From Bordetella genomosp. 12 (lineage in GTDB: Bacteria > Pseudomonadota > Gammaproteobacteria > Burkholderiales > Burkholderiaceae_B): a stretch of DNA of 64,000 nt. Below are positions 39,508 to 48,444 of this stretch, one piece after another (the stretch's first letter is position 1; every line of letters begins with the position of its first letter). Location of the stretch: assembly GCF_002261355.1 (NCBI RefSeq), contig NZ_NEVU01000001.1, positions 558,001 through 622,000 of the forward strand, read 5' to 3'. The notes beneath the pieces are model-generated. The model did no database searches, was not told the origin of the DNA, and worked only from the letters and a program-made list of their open reading frames with translations. The translations under genes and the position numbers were made by a program.

Positions 39508-41073
39508 CTAGGCAGCAAACTCCGGGACGCGGGCCTCGGGCAGCGCCTGCAGCCTGGGCGGCGCGCCTTGTATGGCGCTGCGGCGGTGATAAAAGTCCAG
39601 GGCGCGCAGGCCGCCCAGCTCCTGGCCGCCGCCGGCGCGGCCGGGGCCGCCATGCAGCGCCTGCGGCATGACGTTGCCATGGCCGGTATGCGCCTTGGCG
39701 GCTTCGGGGCTGACCAGATGCACGCGGCCGTGGCTTTCTGACAGGGCCTGCGCGCCCTGGGCCAGGAAATCGCTGTCGTCGCTATAGAGCGACGCCACCA
39801 GTGAGCCGTCTCCCTGCCGAGCCAGGGCAAAGGCCTGGGCGGTATCGCGGTAGGGCATCAGCGTGGCGACCGGCCCGAATACTTCCGTGTGGTGCAACAC
39901 CGCCTGAGGCTGGCGCGAGCCCAGCAGGGTGGGCGCCATGCAGGCGGCGACGGCGGGGTCGGCATCGATCAAGGCTTGGCCGGCGCCATCGAAGAGCACA
40001 TCGGCGGCGGTGCGCAGCACGGCCAGGCCGGATTGCACGTTATCGAGTTGCGCGCGGCTGACCAGCGAACCCATCTTGACGTCGGCATGGCGCGGATTGC
40101 CGACCGTGATGCGCGCCAACTGGGCCGAGATAGCCTGTGCCACCGCGTCGTACTGCCCGGCCGGCACCATGATGCGCCGGATCGCCGTGCATTTTTGACC
40201 CGATTTGGCGCGCATCTCGCGCACCACTTCACGCACCAGCGTATCGAAGGCCGGGCTGCCGGCGACGGCATCGGGCCCGAGCAACGCGCTATTGACGCTG
40301 TCGGTCTCCGCATTCAGGCGCACGTCGCCGCGCAGCAGGGCCGGGTGAGCGCGCAGTTGGGCGGCGGTATCGGCCGAGCCGGTAAAGGACAGCAGGTCCA
40401 GCGGGCGCAGCGCGTCGAGCAGACCAGCCGAGCCGCCGCAGATCAGGCTGAGCGCGCCGTCGGGCAGCACGCCTGCCTTGACCACGTCGCTCACCATCTC
40501 ATGCGTGAGCCAGGCCGTGGCGGTGGCGGGTTTGATGACGATGGGCACGCCGGACAGCAGGGCCGGCGCGGCTTTTTCCCACAATCCCCAGGCCGGGAAG
40601 TTAAAGGCATTGATGAACAGCGCCAGTCCGCGCGCGGGCGTCCAGACGTGGCGCACGGCATAGGCATCGTCGCGCGCCAGCGGGTCGGCCGTGCCGTCCA
40701 TGCGCCAGGCGTCCTCGGCCAGGCGCGCGCCTTGCTTGGCGTAGTAAGCGACGGTGTAGATGGCCCCGTCGATGTCGATGGCTGAGTCGGCCTGTACGGT
40801 GCCGCTGTTGGCCAGGGCAATGTCGAAGTATTTGTCGCGATGGGCGCTCAGCACCTCGGCCACGCGGCTCAACAGCGCCGCGCGTTGCGCATAGGTCAGC
40901 GCGCGCAGGGCCGCGCCGCCGCGCTCGCGCGCCCAGGCGAAGGCGGCGGGCAGGTCCAGACCGGCGCTGCTGGCGCTGGCCAGCGCGGCGCCGGTGACCG
41001 GGTCGTGCAGGGTGGCGGGTTGGCCCTGGCCGGCACGCCATTGGCCGGCGACGTAGTTTTGCAGCAGATGCAT
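39508..41073 (-). CDS. boxD: 3,4-dehydroadipyl-CoA semialdehyde dehydrogenase
   Basis: A 521-residue aldehyde dehydrogenase of the PaaZ/BoxD subgroup. The catalytic cysteine is in SGQKCTAIRR (about residue 295) and the general-base glutamate region is LNAETDSVNSALLG. The tail ALHGGPGRAGGGQELGGLRA is typical of BoxD. It oxidises the semialdehyde made by BoxC to 3,4-dehydroadipyl-CoA using NADP. The ATG at 41073 (MHLLQNYVAGQWRAG) was chosen; the frame is open further upstream through the DUF4863 gene. Confidence 0.9.
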   Translation of the reverse strand: MHLLQNYVAGQWRAGQGQPATLHDPVTGAALASASSAGLDLPAAFAWARERGGAALRALTYAQRAALLSRVAEVLSAHRDKYFDIALANSGTVQADSAIDIDGAIYTVAYYAKQGARLAEDAWRMDGTADPLARDDAYAVRHVWTPARGLALFINAFNFPAWGLWEKAAPALLSGVPIVIKPATATAWLTHEMVSDVVKAGVLPDGALSLICGGSAGLLDALRPLDLLSFTGSADTAAQLRAHPALLRGDVRLNAETDSVNSALLGPDAVAGSPAFDTLVREVVREMRAKSGQKCTAIRRIMVPAGQYDAVAQAISAQLARITVGNPRHADVKMGSLVSRAQLDNVQSGLAVLRTAADVLFDGAGQALIDADPAVAACMAPTLLGSRQPQAVLHHTEVFGPVATLMPYRDTAQAFALARQGDGSLVASLYSDDSDFLAQGAQALSESHGRVHLVSPEAAKAHTGHGNVMPQALHGGPGRAGGGQELGGLRALDFYHRRSAIQGAPPRLQALPEARVPEFAA

Positions 41074-41083
41074 GGGGATGTCC

Positions 41084-41560
41084 TCAGGCCGATGGGCGGG
41101 TGAATTCGATGGCGCCAGCGGGCAGGAGGTAGAGCACCAGGGCCTGGCCGCCTCGGACGGTGGGGCTGTGCGCCGAGTCGGGGCCGTATACCAGCCACCC
41201 CGCGCCACGGCCGTCAAAGCGCGCCGCGTCGCTCAGGGGCATGACCAGGTCGATCTCGCCTTGCGGGTGGCGATGATGCGGTCCGGCCAGATCGTTCATG
41301 TCGACCACGTCGACCGAATAGCCGGCCAGCGCGGCGTCGGGCTTGATGACGCGGCCGTAACGGATGCCGCCGCCTTCGTACTTGCACATCCAGCCGGCGG
41401 CGATCCCCTGGCGACAGGCCTCGAAAATGCGCTGGTAGAGCTCGCTGTCAGCGCCCAGATCGCGATTCAGGCGGTCTTCCAGGGTTTGGTCCAGGTCGGC
41501 CGCGCCGATCTGGTCGGTGACCTCGCGCATCAGCGCGTGGAACTGTTCAGGCGTACTCAT
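41084..41560 (-). CDS. DUF4863 family protein (4-hydroxylaminobenzoate lyase-like)
   Basis: A 158-residue protein with a C-terminal cupin-like segment (DLAGPHHRHPQGEIDLVMPL). It belongs to the DUF4863 family, whose characterised member PnbB is a 4-hydroxylaminobenzoate lyase. Relatives are regularly found at the head of box operons, where the role is not known. The HHRHPQGE motif suggests a metal site. It is the first gene of the leftward box operon, and its start is 184 bases from the divergent boxR. Confidence 0.82.
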   Translation of the reverse strand: MSTPEQFHALMREVTDQIGAADLDQTLEDRLNRDLGADSELYQRIFEACRQGIAAGWMCKYEGGGIRYGRVIKPDAALAGYSVDVVDMNDLAGPHHRHPQGEIDLVMPLSDAARFDGRGAGWLVYGPDSAHSPTVRGGQALVLYLLPAGAIEFTRPSA

Positions 41561-41601
41561 GGTGTCGTCCTATACACTTATCGTCCCGCGCCTTGATCGC
41601 A

Positions 41602-41615
41602 TGCAACAGAGTGCG
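41602..41615. promoter_or_regulatory. BoxR operator candidate (TGCA-N6-TGCG)
   Basis: TGCA-ACAGAG-TGCG lies about 40 bases upstream of the DUF4863/boxD operon start, in the divergent gap with boxR. BoxR of Azoarcus binds TGCA direct repeats with six-base spacing. The same TGCA-N6-TGCGTG form recurs before boxC at 42737. Confidence 0.5.
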
Positions 41616-41670
41616 TGTCGGGGCCGAAGCTGACATCGTCAAACCGTATTTGGCGCTTGTTGATGGAAAA

Positions 41671-41703
41671 ATAGTGCTTTATATCGAGAGCGTCAAGCAC
41701 TAT
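41671..41703. repeat. 9-bp inverted repeat in the boxR promoter region
   Basis: ATAGTGCTT (41671-41679) and AAGCACTAT (41695-41703) are perfect inverted arms separated by 15 bases, 40-70 bases before boxR. ATAGTGC is also present, inverted, in the TGCACTATTC half of the boxC operator, so this may be a regulator site. Confidence 0.6.
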
Positions 41704-41743
41704 AGTTCATGTTTTCTTAAGGGTTAGTGCGGAGTCGCAGACT

Positions 41744-42652
41744 ATGGAGCCAGCGCTGGAGCCGATCGCGGAGGAGCCGCGGCGTGACCTTTTCCTGATT
41801 GCCCTGGGCGAGCGGGTGCGGCGCCTGCGCGCCATACGCGGGATGACACGCAAGAGCCTGTCGCAGGCCACCGGCGTGTCCGAGCGCCATCTGGCCAACC
41901 TGGAGCACGGGGTGGGCAATGCCTCCATCCTGGTGCTGCTGCAGATAGCCCGCGCCTTTAACTGCGCGCTGGCCGAACTGGTGGGCGACGTGACGACGGA
42001 GTCCCCCGAGTGGCTGCTGATCCGCGAATTGCTCAGCGGGCGCAGCGAGTCCGATCTGCAGCGCGCGCGGGAGTCCTTGTCGCAGCTCTTTGGCGTCGGC
42101 GCCGGGGCCCAGCGGCCCAATCGTTACCAGCGCGTGGCCCTGATCGGCCTGCGCGGGGCGGGCAAGTCCACCCTGGGGCAGATGCTGGCCGACGACCTGG
42201 GCTATCCCTTTATCGAACTGAACCGTGAAATCGAGCGCGTGGCCGGCTGCAGCATCCTCGAAATCCACAATCTGTATGGCCCCAACGCCTATCGCCGCTA
42301 CGAGCGCCGGGCGCTGGAGGAGGCGGTGCAGATCTACCCGGAAATGGTGCTGGCCACCCCGGGCGGCCTGGTGTCCGAGCCCGCCACCTTCAATCTCTTG
42401 CTGGCGCATTGCTACACCGTGTGGCTGCGCGCCACGCCCGAGGAGCACATGAGCCGGGTCATGGCCCAGGGCGATTTCCGCCCCATGTCGGGCAATGGCG
42501 AGGCCATGGCCGACCTCAAGCGCATTCTGGCTGGCCGCGAGGCGTTCTATGCCAAGGCCGATCTCACCTGGGTAACCAGCGACCTGAGCCTGCCGGAGAG
42601 TTTCGGCGGTCTGCGCACACAGGTACGCAAGGCCTGCAGCCTGCCGCTCTGA
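41744..42652 (+). CDS. boxR: benzoyl-CoA-responsive transcriptional repressor
   Basis: The 302-residue protein has an N-terminal XRE/Cro helix-turn-helix (about residues 18-75, RRLRAIRGMTRKSLSQATGV and SERHLANLEHGVGNASIL), a linker, and a C-terminal shikimate-kinase-like domain with a P-loop GLRGAGKSTLGQMLADD (about residue 134). This fusion is characteristic of BoxR, where the kinase-like domain binds benzoyl-CoA and relieves repression. It lies between the two divergent box operons and is followed by a terminator. Confidence 0.94.
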   Translation: MEPALEPIAEEPRRDLFLIALGERVRRLRAIRGMTRKSLSQATGVSERHLANLEHGVGNASILVLLQIARAFNCALAELVGDVTTESPEWLLIRELLSGRSESDLQRARESLSQLFGVGAGAQRPNRYQRVALIGLRGAGKSTLGQMLADDLGYPFIELNREIERVAGCSILEIHNLYGPNAYRRYERRALEEAVQIYPEMVLATPGGLVSEPATFNLLLAHCYTVWLRATPEEHMSRVMAQGDFRPMSGNGEAMADLKRILAGREAFYAKADLTWVTSDLSLPESFGGLRTQVRKACSLPL

Positions 42653-42678
42653 CGTTTTCTCAAAAACTGCGTTTTAGT

Positions 42679-42707
42679 GCACGTCGGTGTTGACGTGCCT
42701 TTTTTTC
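42679..42707 (+). terminator. terminator after boxR
   Basis: GCACGTC (42679-42685) pairs with GACGTGC (42692-42698) around a six-base loop, followed by CT and seven T residues. It separates boxR from boxCBA, which therefore need their own promoter. Confidence 0.8.
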
Positions 42708-42750
42708 TGCACTATTCTGCATTTTAATTCATCACATGCAGTATTGTGCG
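42708..42750 (+). promoter_or_regulatory. BoxR operators and promoter of boxCBA
   Basis: TGCA-CTATTC-TGCA (42708-42721) is an exact TGCA-N6-TGCA operator. TGCA-GTATTG-TGCG (42737-42750) is a near copy 29 bases on. TTTAAT at 42723-42728, between them, could be a -10 hexamer, so BoxR bound here would block transcription of boxC. The ribosome site GAGGAGA precedes the boxC ATG at 42803. Confidence 0.65.
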
Positions 42751-42802
42751 TGCGCCAGCGGTGGCGAGAACGCAGACCCGGAAGGTTTTGAGGAGACTGA
42801 GC

Positions 42803-44446
42803 ATGAGCACCCCCCCGGTGGATTTTCGGACCGAACCCCAGCAGTACCGTCATTGGCGTTTGAATTGCGAAGGCGAGGTGGCCACCCTGGCCATGGATGT
42901 CTCCGAGGATGCGGGCTTGCGTCCGGGCTACAAGCTCAAGCTCAACTCCTACGATCTGGGCGTGGATATCGAGCTGCACGATGCCTTGCAGCGCATCCGT
43001 TTCGAGCATCCGGAAGTGCGCGCGGTGGTCGTCACCAGCATGAAGGACCGCATTTTCTGTTCGGGCGCGAACATCTTCATGCTGGGTCTGTCCTCGCACG
43101 CCTGGAAGGTGAATTTCTGCAAGTTCACCAACGAAACCCGCAACGGCATGGAAGACGCCAGCCAGCACAGCGGCCTGAAGTTCATCGCCGCGCTCAACGG
43201 CGCCTGCGCCGGCGGCGGTTACGAGCTGGCCTTGGCGTGCGACGAGATCTATCTGGTCGACGACCGGTCTTCGGCCGTGGCGTTGCCGGAAGTGCCTTTG
43301 CTGGGCGTGTTGCCGGGCACGGGCGGGTTGACCCGAGTGACCGACAAGCGCCGCGTGCGCCATGATCTGGCCGATATCTTCTGCACGCTGGTCGAAGGCG
43401 TGCGCGGTCAGCGCGCCAAGGACTGGCGGCTGGTCGATGCCGTGGTCAAGCCGGCGCAATTCCAGGAGGCCGTGCAGGCGCGTGTGCGCGAGCTGGCCGC
43501 CGGCAGTGACCGCCCGGGCGGCGCCGGCGTGCCCTTGACGCGGCTCGAGCGTGAGGCGGGCCCGCAGGGCCTGCGCTACCGCCATGTGGAAGTCAGCATC
43601 GACCGCGACAAACGGCTCGCCACCTGGGTGGTGCGTGCGCCCGATGCCCCGGTGCAGACCGAGATCGATGCCATCCTCGATGCGGGCGCGGATTGGTGGC
43701 CCCTGGCCATGGCGCGCGAACTGGACGACGCCATCCTGTACATGCGCACCAATGAGCTGGACATCGGCACCTGGGTCATCAAGACCGAGGGCGACGCGGC
43801 GGCCGTGCTGGCCGCCGACGATGTCCTGCAACGGCACGCCGAGCACTGGTTCGTGCGCGAAACGGCCGGCATGCTGCGCCGCACGCTGGCGCGCCTGGAT
43901 GTGACCTCGCGCACCTTGTATGCCTGCGTGGAGCCGGGCTCCTGCTTTGCCGGCACCTTGCTCGAACTGGCCCTGGCCGCCGACCGCATCTACATGCTCG
44001 ACGACGAGGAGCAGCCCGCCGCCCTGAACATCAATGAGCGCAACTTCGGCGCCTACCCCATGGTCAATGGCCAGTCGCGCCTGCAGCGCCGCTTCTATGA
44101 GGAAGCGGGGCCGCTCGAGGCCGTGCGCGCCGCCGCCGGCCAGCCGGTCGGCCCTCAGCAGGCGCTGGAACTGGGGCTGGTCACCTTCGCGCCCGACAGC
44201 CTGGACTGGGATGACGAAATCCGCCTGGCCCTCGAAGAGCGCCGCGCGCTGTCGCCCGATGCCCTGACCGGCCTGGAGGCGAATCTGCGCTTTGGTGGCC
44301 GCGAAAACATGGCCACCCGGATTTTCGGGCGGCTGACCGCCTGGCAGAACTGGATCTTCAATCGCCCCAATGCCGCCGGCGAGAAGGGCGCGCTCAAGCT
44401 GTATGGCAAGGGCGAACAGGCCAACTTCGACTGGAACCGGGTCTGA
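42803..44446 (+). CDS. boxC: benzoyl-CoA-dihydrodiol lyase
   Basis: A 547-residue protein with two crotonase-like halves. The first has VVTSMKDRIFCSGANIFML and LNGACAGGGYELALACDEI; the second has ACVEPGSCFAGTLLELALAA and further enoyl-CoA-hydratase-like sequence. BoxC opens the 2,3-epoxybenzoyl-CoA ring hydrolytically to 3,4-dehydroadipyl-CoA semialdehyde and formate. Length and architecture match BoxC. The ATG at 42803 behind GAGGAGA was chosen over an in-frame GTG/ATG upstream. It is the first gene of boxCBA. Confidence 0.94.
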   Translation: MSTPPVDFRTEPQQYRHWRLNCEGEVATLAMDVSEDAGLRPGYKLKLNSYDLGVDIELHDALQRIRFEHPEVRAVVVTSMKDRIFCSGANIFMLGLSSHAWKVNFCKFTNETRNGMEDASQHSGLKFIAALNGACAGGGYELALACDEIYLVDDRSSAVALPEVPLLGVLPGTGGLTRVTDKRRVRHDLADIFCTLVEGVRGQRAKDWRLVDAVVKPAQFQEAVQARVRELAAGSDRPGGAGVPLTRLEREAGPQGLRYRHVEVSIDRDKRLATWVVRAPDAPVQTEIDAILDAGADWWPLAMARELDDAILYMRTNELDIGTWVIKTEGDAAAVLAADDVLQRHAEHWFVRETAGMLRRTLARLDVTSRTLYACVEPGSCFAGTLLELALAADRIYMLDDEEQPAALNINERNFGAYPMVNGQSRLQRRFYEEAGPLEAVRAAAGQPVGPQQALELGLVTFAPDSLDWDDEIRLALEERRALSPDALTGLEANLRFGGRENMATRIFGRLTAWQNWIFNRPNAAGEKGALKLYGKGEQANFDWNRV

Positions 44447-44504
44447 ACCCGGCCGGCAGCGGAATCATCCGGCGGCCGCGCACGCCGCCCTTCAGGAGAC
44501 AGAC

Positions 44505-45932
44505 ATGAGCGGTATCAACTACAGCGACAAAATCCCCAACAACGTCAATCTGTCGAGCGATCGCACCTTGCAGCGCGCGCTCGAGCACTGGCAGCCCAAC
44601 TACCTGCAATGGTGGCGCGACATGGGGCCGGACGGCTCGCAGAACTTCGATGTTTATCTGCGTACGGCCGTCAGTGTGCAGCCGGATGGCTGGGCCCATT
44701 TCGATCACGTCAAGATGCCTGACTACCGATGGGGCATCTTTCTGGCGCCGCAGGACGGGCAGCGCAAGATCCATTTCGGCGAGAACATGGGCCGCGACGC
44801 CTGGCAGGATGTGCCGGGAGAACACCGGGCCAATCTGCGCCGCATCATCGTCACCCAGGGCGACACCGAGCCGGCTTCCATCGAGCAGCAGCGCCACCTG
44901 GGCATGACGGCGCCGTCGCAATACGACTTGCGCAATCTGTTCCAGATCAACGTCGAAGAGGGCCGCCATCTGTGGGCCATGGTCTATCTGCTGCACCGTT
45001 ATTTCGGGCGCGATGGGCGCGAGGAAGCCGATGCGCTGCTGCAGCGCAGCTCTGGCGACGAAGACAATCCGCGCATCCTGGGCGCCTTTAACGAGAAGAC
45101 GCCGGACTGGCTGGCCTTCTATATGTTCACCTACTTCACCGACCGCGACGGCAAGTTCCAGCTCTGCGCGCTGGCCGAGTCCAGTTTCGATCCCCTGGCG
45201 CGCACCACGAAGTTCATGCTGACCGAAGAAGCGCATCACATGTTCGTGGGCGAGTCGGGGGTGTCGCGCGTCATTCAGCGCACCTGCGAAGTGATGAACC
45301 AGCTCAAGACCGATGATCCGGCCGCCATCCGCGCCGCCGGCGTGATCGACCTGCCGACCATCCAGCGCTACCTGAACTTCCATTACAGCGTGACCATCGA
45401 TCTGTTTGGCGCGGATCAGTCCTCCAACGCCGCCATCTTCTACAGCTCGGGGTTGAAGGGCCGCTACGAAGAGGGCAAGCGCAATGATGATCACCAACTC
45501 AAGAACGACACCTATCGCGTGCTGACGGTGACCGACGGCCGGTTGCGCGAGATCGAGGTGCCCATGCTCAACGCCCTGAATGAAGTGCTGCGCGATGACT
45601 TCATCCGCGACTCCATGGCCGGTGTGGGCCGCTGGAACAAGGTGATCGAAAAGAACGGCATCCCCTTCCGGCTGTCGGTGCCGCACAAGGCCTTCAACCG
45701 CCAGATCGGCACCCTGGCCGGCATCCGCGTCTCGCCCGAGGGCGAGGTGCTCAGCGAAAGCCAGTGGCTGGCCAATCGCGACAAGTGGCTGCCTACGGCC
45801 GAGGACCGTGCTTTCGTGGCGTCGTTGATGGGCCGCGTGAGCGAACCCGGTAAGTTCGCGAACTGGATCGCCCCTCCCGTCATGGGCATCAATCGCCAGC
45901 CGGTGAACTTCGAGTACGTCCGTTTCAGCTGA
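44505..45932 (+). CDS. boxB: benzoyl-CoA 2,3-epoxidase oxygenase subunit
   Basis: A 475-residue diiron oxygenase. [20 protein letters not shown] (about residue 150) and [14 protein letters not shown] (about residue 241) provide the ExxH-type iron ligands, as in BoxB and the related PaaA class. With BoxA it inserts one oxygen atom of O2 into benzoyl-CoA to give the 2,3-epoxide. The ATG at 44505 follows TTCAGGAGA. BoxA follows eight bases after the stop. Confidence 0.95.
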   Translation: MSGINYSDKIPNNVNLSSDRTLQRALEHWQPNYLQWWRDMGPDGSQNFDVYLRTAVSVQPDGWAHFDHVKMPDYRWGIFLAPQDGQRKIHFGENMGRDAWQDVPGEHRANLRRIIVTQGDTEPASIEQQRHLGMTAPSQYDLRNLFQINVEEGRHLWAMVYLLHRYFGRDGREEADALLQRSSGDEDNPRILGAFNEKTPDWLAFYMFTYFTDRDGKFQLCALAESSFDPLARTTKFMLTEEAHHMFVGESGVSRVIQRTCEVMNQLKTDDPAAIRAAGVIDLPTIQRYLNFHYSVTIDLFGADQSSNAAIFYSSGLKGRYEEGKRNDDHQLKNDTYRVLTVTDGRLREIEVPMLNALNEVLRDDFIRDSMAGVGRWNKVIEKNGIPFRLSVPHKAFNRQIGTLAGIRVSPEGEVLSESQWLANRDKWLPTAEDRAFVASLMGRVSEPGKFANWIAPPVMGINRQPVNFEYVRFS

Positions 45933-45940
45933 GTCCTGCC

Positions 45941-47158
45941 ATGAATGCGCCCGCCGAACTGCTCAGGCAGCACCTGATCGATCCCGAGATATGCATCCGT
46001 TGCAATACCTGCGAAGAAACGTGCCCGATCGATGCGATCACGCACGACAGCCGCAACTACGTCGTCAACGCGGACATCTGCAATGGTTGCATGGCCTGTG
46101 TGCCGCCGTGCCCGACCGGCGCGATCGATAGCTGGCGCCTGGTGGCGCCGGCGCAGGCCTATGGGCTGGACGAGCAGCTCGGCTGGGACGAGCTGCCCGC
46201 CGAGCAGCCGCTGGCCGAGCCCGCCGCAGACGCTGCCGCCGCCGTGCCCGACGCGCCCGCGGTGTCGGTGGCCACCGGCCCCAGCGCCACCGTGCCGCCC
46301 TGGTCGGCGGCGCATCCCTATGTCAATCTCTACACCCACAAAACCCCCGTGACCGCCACCGTCGTGGGCAATTACCGGGTCACGGGTCCGGACACCGATA
46401 GCGATATCCGCCACATCGTGCTGGATTTCGGCGCGCGTCCGTTCCCGGTGCTGGAGGGCCAGTCCATCGGCATTTTGCCGCCCGGCGGCGACGCGCACGG
46501 CCGCGCGCATCACGCGCGCCAGTACTCGTTGGCCAGCCCGCGCGATGGCGAGCGCGCCGGCTACAACAATCTGTCCATCACCGTAAAACGCGTGACCGAA
46601 GGGCATGACGGGCAGGCGGTGCGCGGCGTGTGCTCCAACTACCTGTGCGACCTGGCCAAAGGCGATACCGTGCAAGTCATCGGGCCGTTTGGCAATACCT
46701 TCCTGATGCCCAATCATCCGCGCGCCAATCTGATGATGATCTGTACGGGCACGGGCGCCGCGCCCATGCGCGCCATGACCGAAACCAGCCGGCGCCGGCT
46801 GGCGCAGGGCGATCTCGGGCGGTTGATGCTGTTTTTCGGGGCACGCACCGAGCGTGAGCTGCCGTACTTCGGCCCGCTGATGAAACTGCCCAAGGATTTC
46901 ATCGACATCAATCTGGCCTTGTCTCGCGAGGCCGGGCAACCTCGGCGCTATGTGCAGGACGCCATGCGGCAGCGCGCGCAGGATGTGCTGGGGCTGCTCA
47001 CCTCCGCCGACACCTACATCTATGTCTGCGGGCTCAAGGGCATGGAGCAGGGGGTGCTGGAGGTTCTGGCCGAGATCGCGCGCGAAGGCGGCCACGACTG
47101 GGCCGCGCTGTCCGAAACGCTGCGGCGCGAAGGCCGCATGCATTTCGAGACGTATTGA
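45941..47158 (+). CDS. boxA: benzoyl-CoA epoxidase reductase subunit
   Basis: The 405-residue protein has an N-terminal two-cluster ferredoxin ([18 protein letters not shown] and [18 protein letters not shown], about residues 17-65), a Pro/Ala-rich linker, and a ferredoxin-NADP reductase-like module ([14 protein letters not shown] for [20 protein letters not shown] for NADPH). This is the BoxA layout, passing NADPH electrons to BoxB. Its stop TGA directly abuts the stop of the opposite-strand esterase gene. Confidence 0.95.
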   Translation: MNAPAELLRQHLIDPEICIRCNTCEETCPIDAITHDSRNYVVNADICNGCMACVPPCPTGAIDSWRLVAPAQAYGLDEQLGWDELPAEQPLAEPAADAAAAVPDAPAVSVATGPSATVPPWSAAHPYVNLYTHKTPVTATVVGNYRVTGPDTDSDIRHIVLDFGARPFPVLEGQSIGILPPGGDAHGRAHHARQYSLASPRDGERAGYNNLSITVKRVTEGHDGQAVRGVCSNYLCDLAKGDTVQVIGPFGNTFLMPNHPRANLMMICTGTGAAPMRAMTETSRRRLAQGDLGRLMLFFGARTERELPYFGPLMKLPKDFIDINLALSREAGQPRRYVQDAMRQRAQDVLGLLTSADTYIYVCGLKGMEQGVLEVLAEIAREGGHDWAALSETLRREGRMHFETY

Positions 47159-47824
47159 TCAGCGCAGGACGTCGCGCAGGAAAGCGCCGATGTCCTGCAC
47201 TTCTTCGAGGCAGACCGAGTGCGGCATGGGGTAGCTATGCCATTGCACGGCATAGCCCAGGCTTTGCAGCCTGTCGCGCGAGGCTTCGGCGCGGGCCAGG
47301 GCCACCACCGGATCGTACAGGCCGTGCGCCATGAAAACAGGCGTCTGGGCATTGGCCGCATGGCGCTCGGCCTGTGCCGTGTCGATCAGCGGCAGATAGC
47401 CCGACAGGCCCACCAGGCCGGCCAGCCGCTCGGGCAGGCGCAGGCCGGTGTGCAGCGTCATGGCGCAACCTTGCGAAAAACCCGCCAGCACGATGCGCGA
47501 AGTGGGGATGCCGCGCGCGTTTTCGCGGGCGATGAGCTTGCGGATGGCGGCTTCCGAGGCGCGGATGCCGCCGGCATCTTCCTGGCGCACCAGGTCCATG
47601 ACCAGGATGTCGTACCACGAGCGCATGGCCATGCCGCCGTTGATCGTCACCGGCGCGACCGGCGCATTGGGAAAGACGAAACGTACCGGCAGATTCAGCC
47701 CCAGCTCGGGCACGATGGGCACGAAATCATTGCCGTCGGCGCCCAGGCCATGCAGCCAGATCACGGCATGGCCGGGATTGGGGCCGGTTTCGACTTCGAT
47801 GCATTCCAGCAGGTCTTGGCTCAT
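47159..47824 (-). CDS. carboxylesterase / phospholipase family alpha/beta hydrolase
   Basis: A 221-residue enzyme of the EstB/acyl-protein-thioesterase-like group. VIWLHGLGADGNDFVP is the oxyanion region, VLAGFSQGCAMTLHTGL the nucleophile elbow (Ser about 116), HGLYDPVV the acidic residue and YPMPHSVCLEE the histidine. It hydrolyses short-chain carboxylic esters, and the natural substrate is unknown. The ATG at 47824 was chosen over an open upstream extension into darP. It is convergent with boxA with no gap. Confidence 0.88.
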   Translation of the reverse strand: MSQDLLECIEVETGPNPGHAVIWLHGLGADGNDFVPIVPELGLNLPVRFVFPNAPVAPVTINGGMAMRSWYDILVMDLVRQEDAGGIRASEAAIRKLIARENARGIPTSRIVLAGFSQGCAMTLHTGLRLPERLAGLVGLSGYLPLIDTAQAERHAANAQTPVFMAHGLYDPVVALARAEASRDRLQSLGYAVQWHSYPMPHSVCLEEVQDIGAFLRDVLR

Positions 47825-47831
47825 GAGGTGA

Positions 47832-48386
47832 TCATTTGGTGAGGGATTTGAGCGCCTGGAACAGCGCCCGGTATTGTTTGCGCTGCGGCTCCTGGCCTTG
47901 CTGCAGCGCCGCGTTGTTCTGGGTTTCCTTGCGGGCGGCGCGGATGAGCGCGCGCAAGTGCTGGACATCGGCACCCGGATAGCGCGCCAGCAGCTCGGTC
48001 AGCGCCTCGTCGTCCTGGATCAGGCGCTCGCGCAGCCCTTCCAGCCGGTGCATGGCCGCCGTCTCTTCGCGCGACCCGTTTTCCCAGACATCCAACTGGT
48101 GACGGATCTCATCGGCGGGCGCGGCGCGCATCAGTTTGCCCACGAAATGGGTCTGGCGGCGCAGGCCTTCACGGCTGGTCGTGCGCTGCGCCTCGCGGAT
48201 GGCCTCATACAGCCGCTCCTCGATGGGCAGCTTGCGCAGGCGTTCGGGAGACAGCTCGATCAGTTGCTTACCCAGGTCCAGCAGCGCGTGCATCTCGCGC
48301 TTGATCTGGGACTTGCTGGGCCGGTCGTAACCGTTTTCATCGTAGCCGTCGTCATCGACGGTATTTTCGGTATCAGGAAAGCTCAT
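47832..48386 (-). CDS. darP: ribosome biogenesis factor DarP/YjgA (DUF615)
   Basis: A 184-residue, highly charged helical protein. [20 protein letters not shown] and [22 protein letters not shown] are the DUF615/YjgA signature. E. coli YjgA associates with the large ribosomal subunit late in assembly. The length matches the family (about 180). It is divergent from pmbA, the neighbour in many beta- and gammaproteobacteria. Confidence 0.93.
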   Translation of the reverse strand: MSFPDTENTVDDDGYDENGYDRPSKSQIKREMHALLDLGKQLIELSPERLRKLPIEERLYEAIREAQRTTSREGLRRQTHFVGKLMRAAPADEIRHQLDVWENGSREETAAMHRLEGLRERLIQDDEALTELLARYPGADVQHLRALIRAARKETQNNAALQQGQEPQRKQYRALFQALKSLTK

Positions 48387-48444
48387 GGGACACTGCTAAA
48401 AGACGGACTTGGCTATGATAACCGTCTCTGCAAATTGGACAGCA

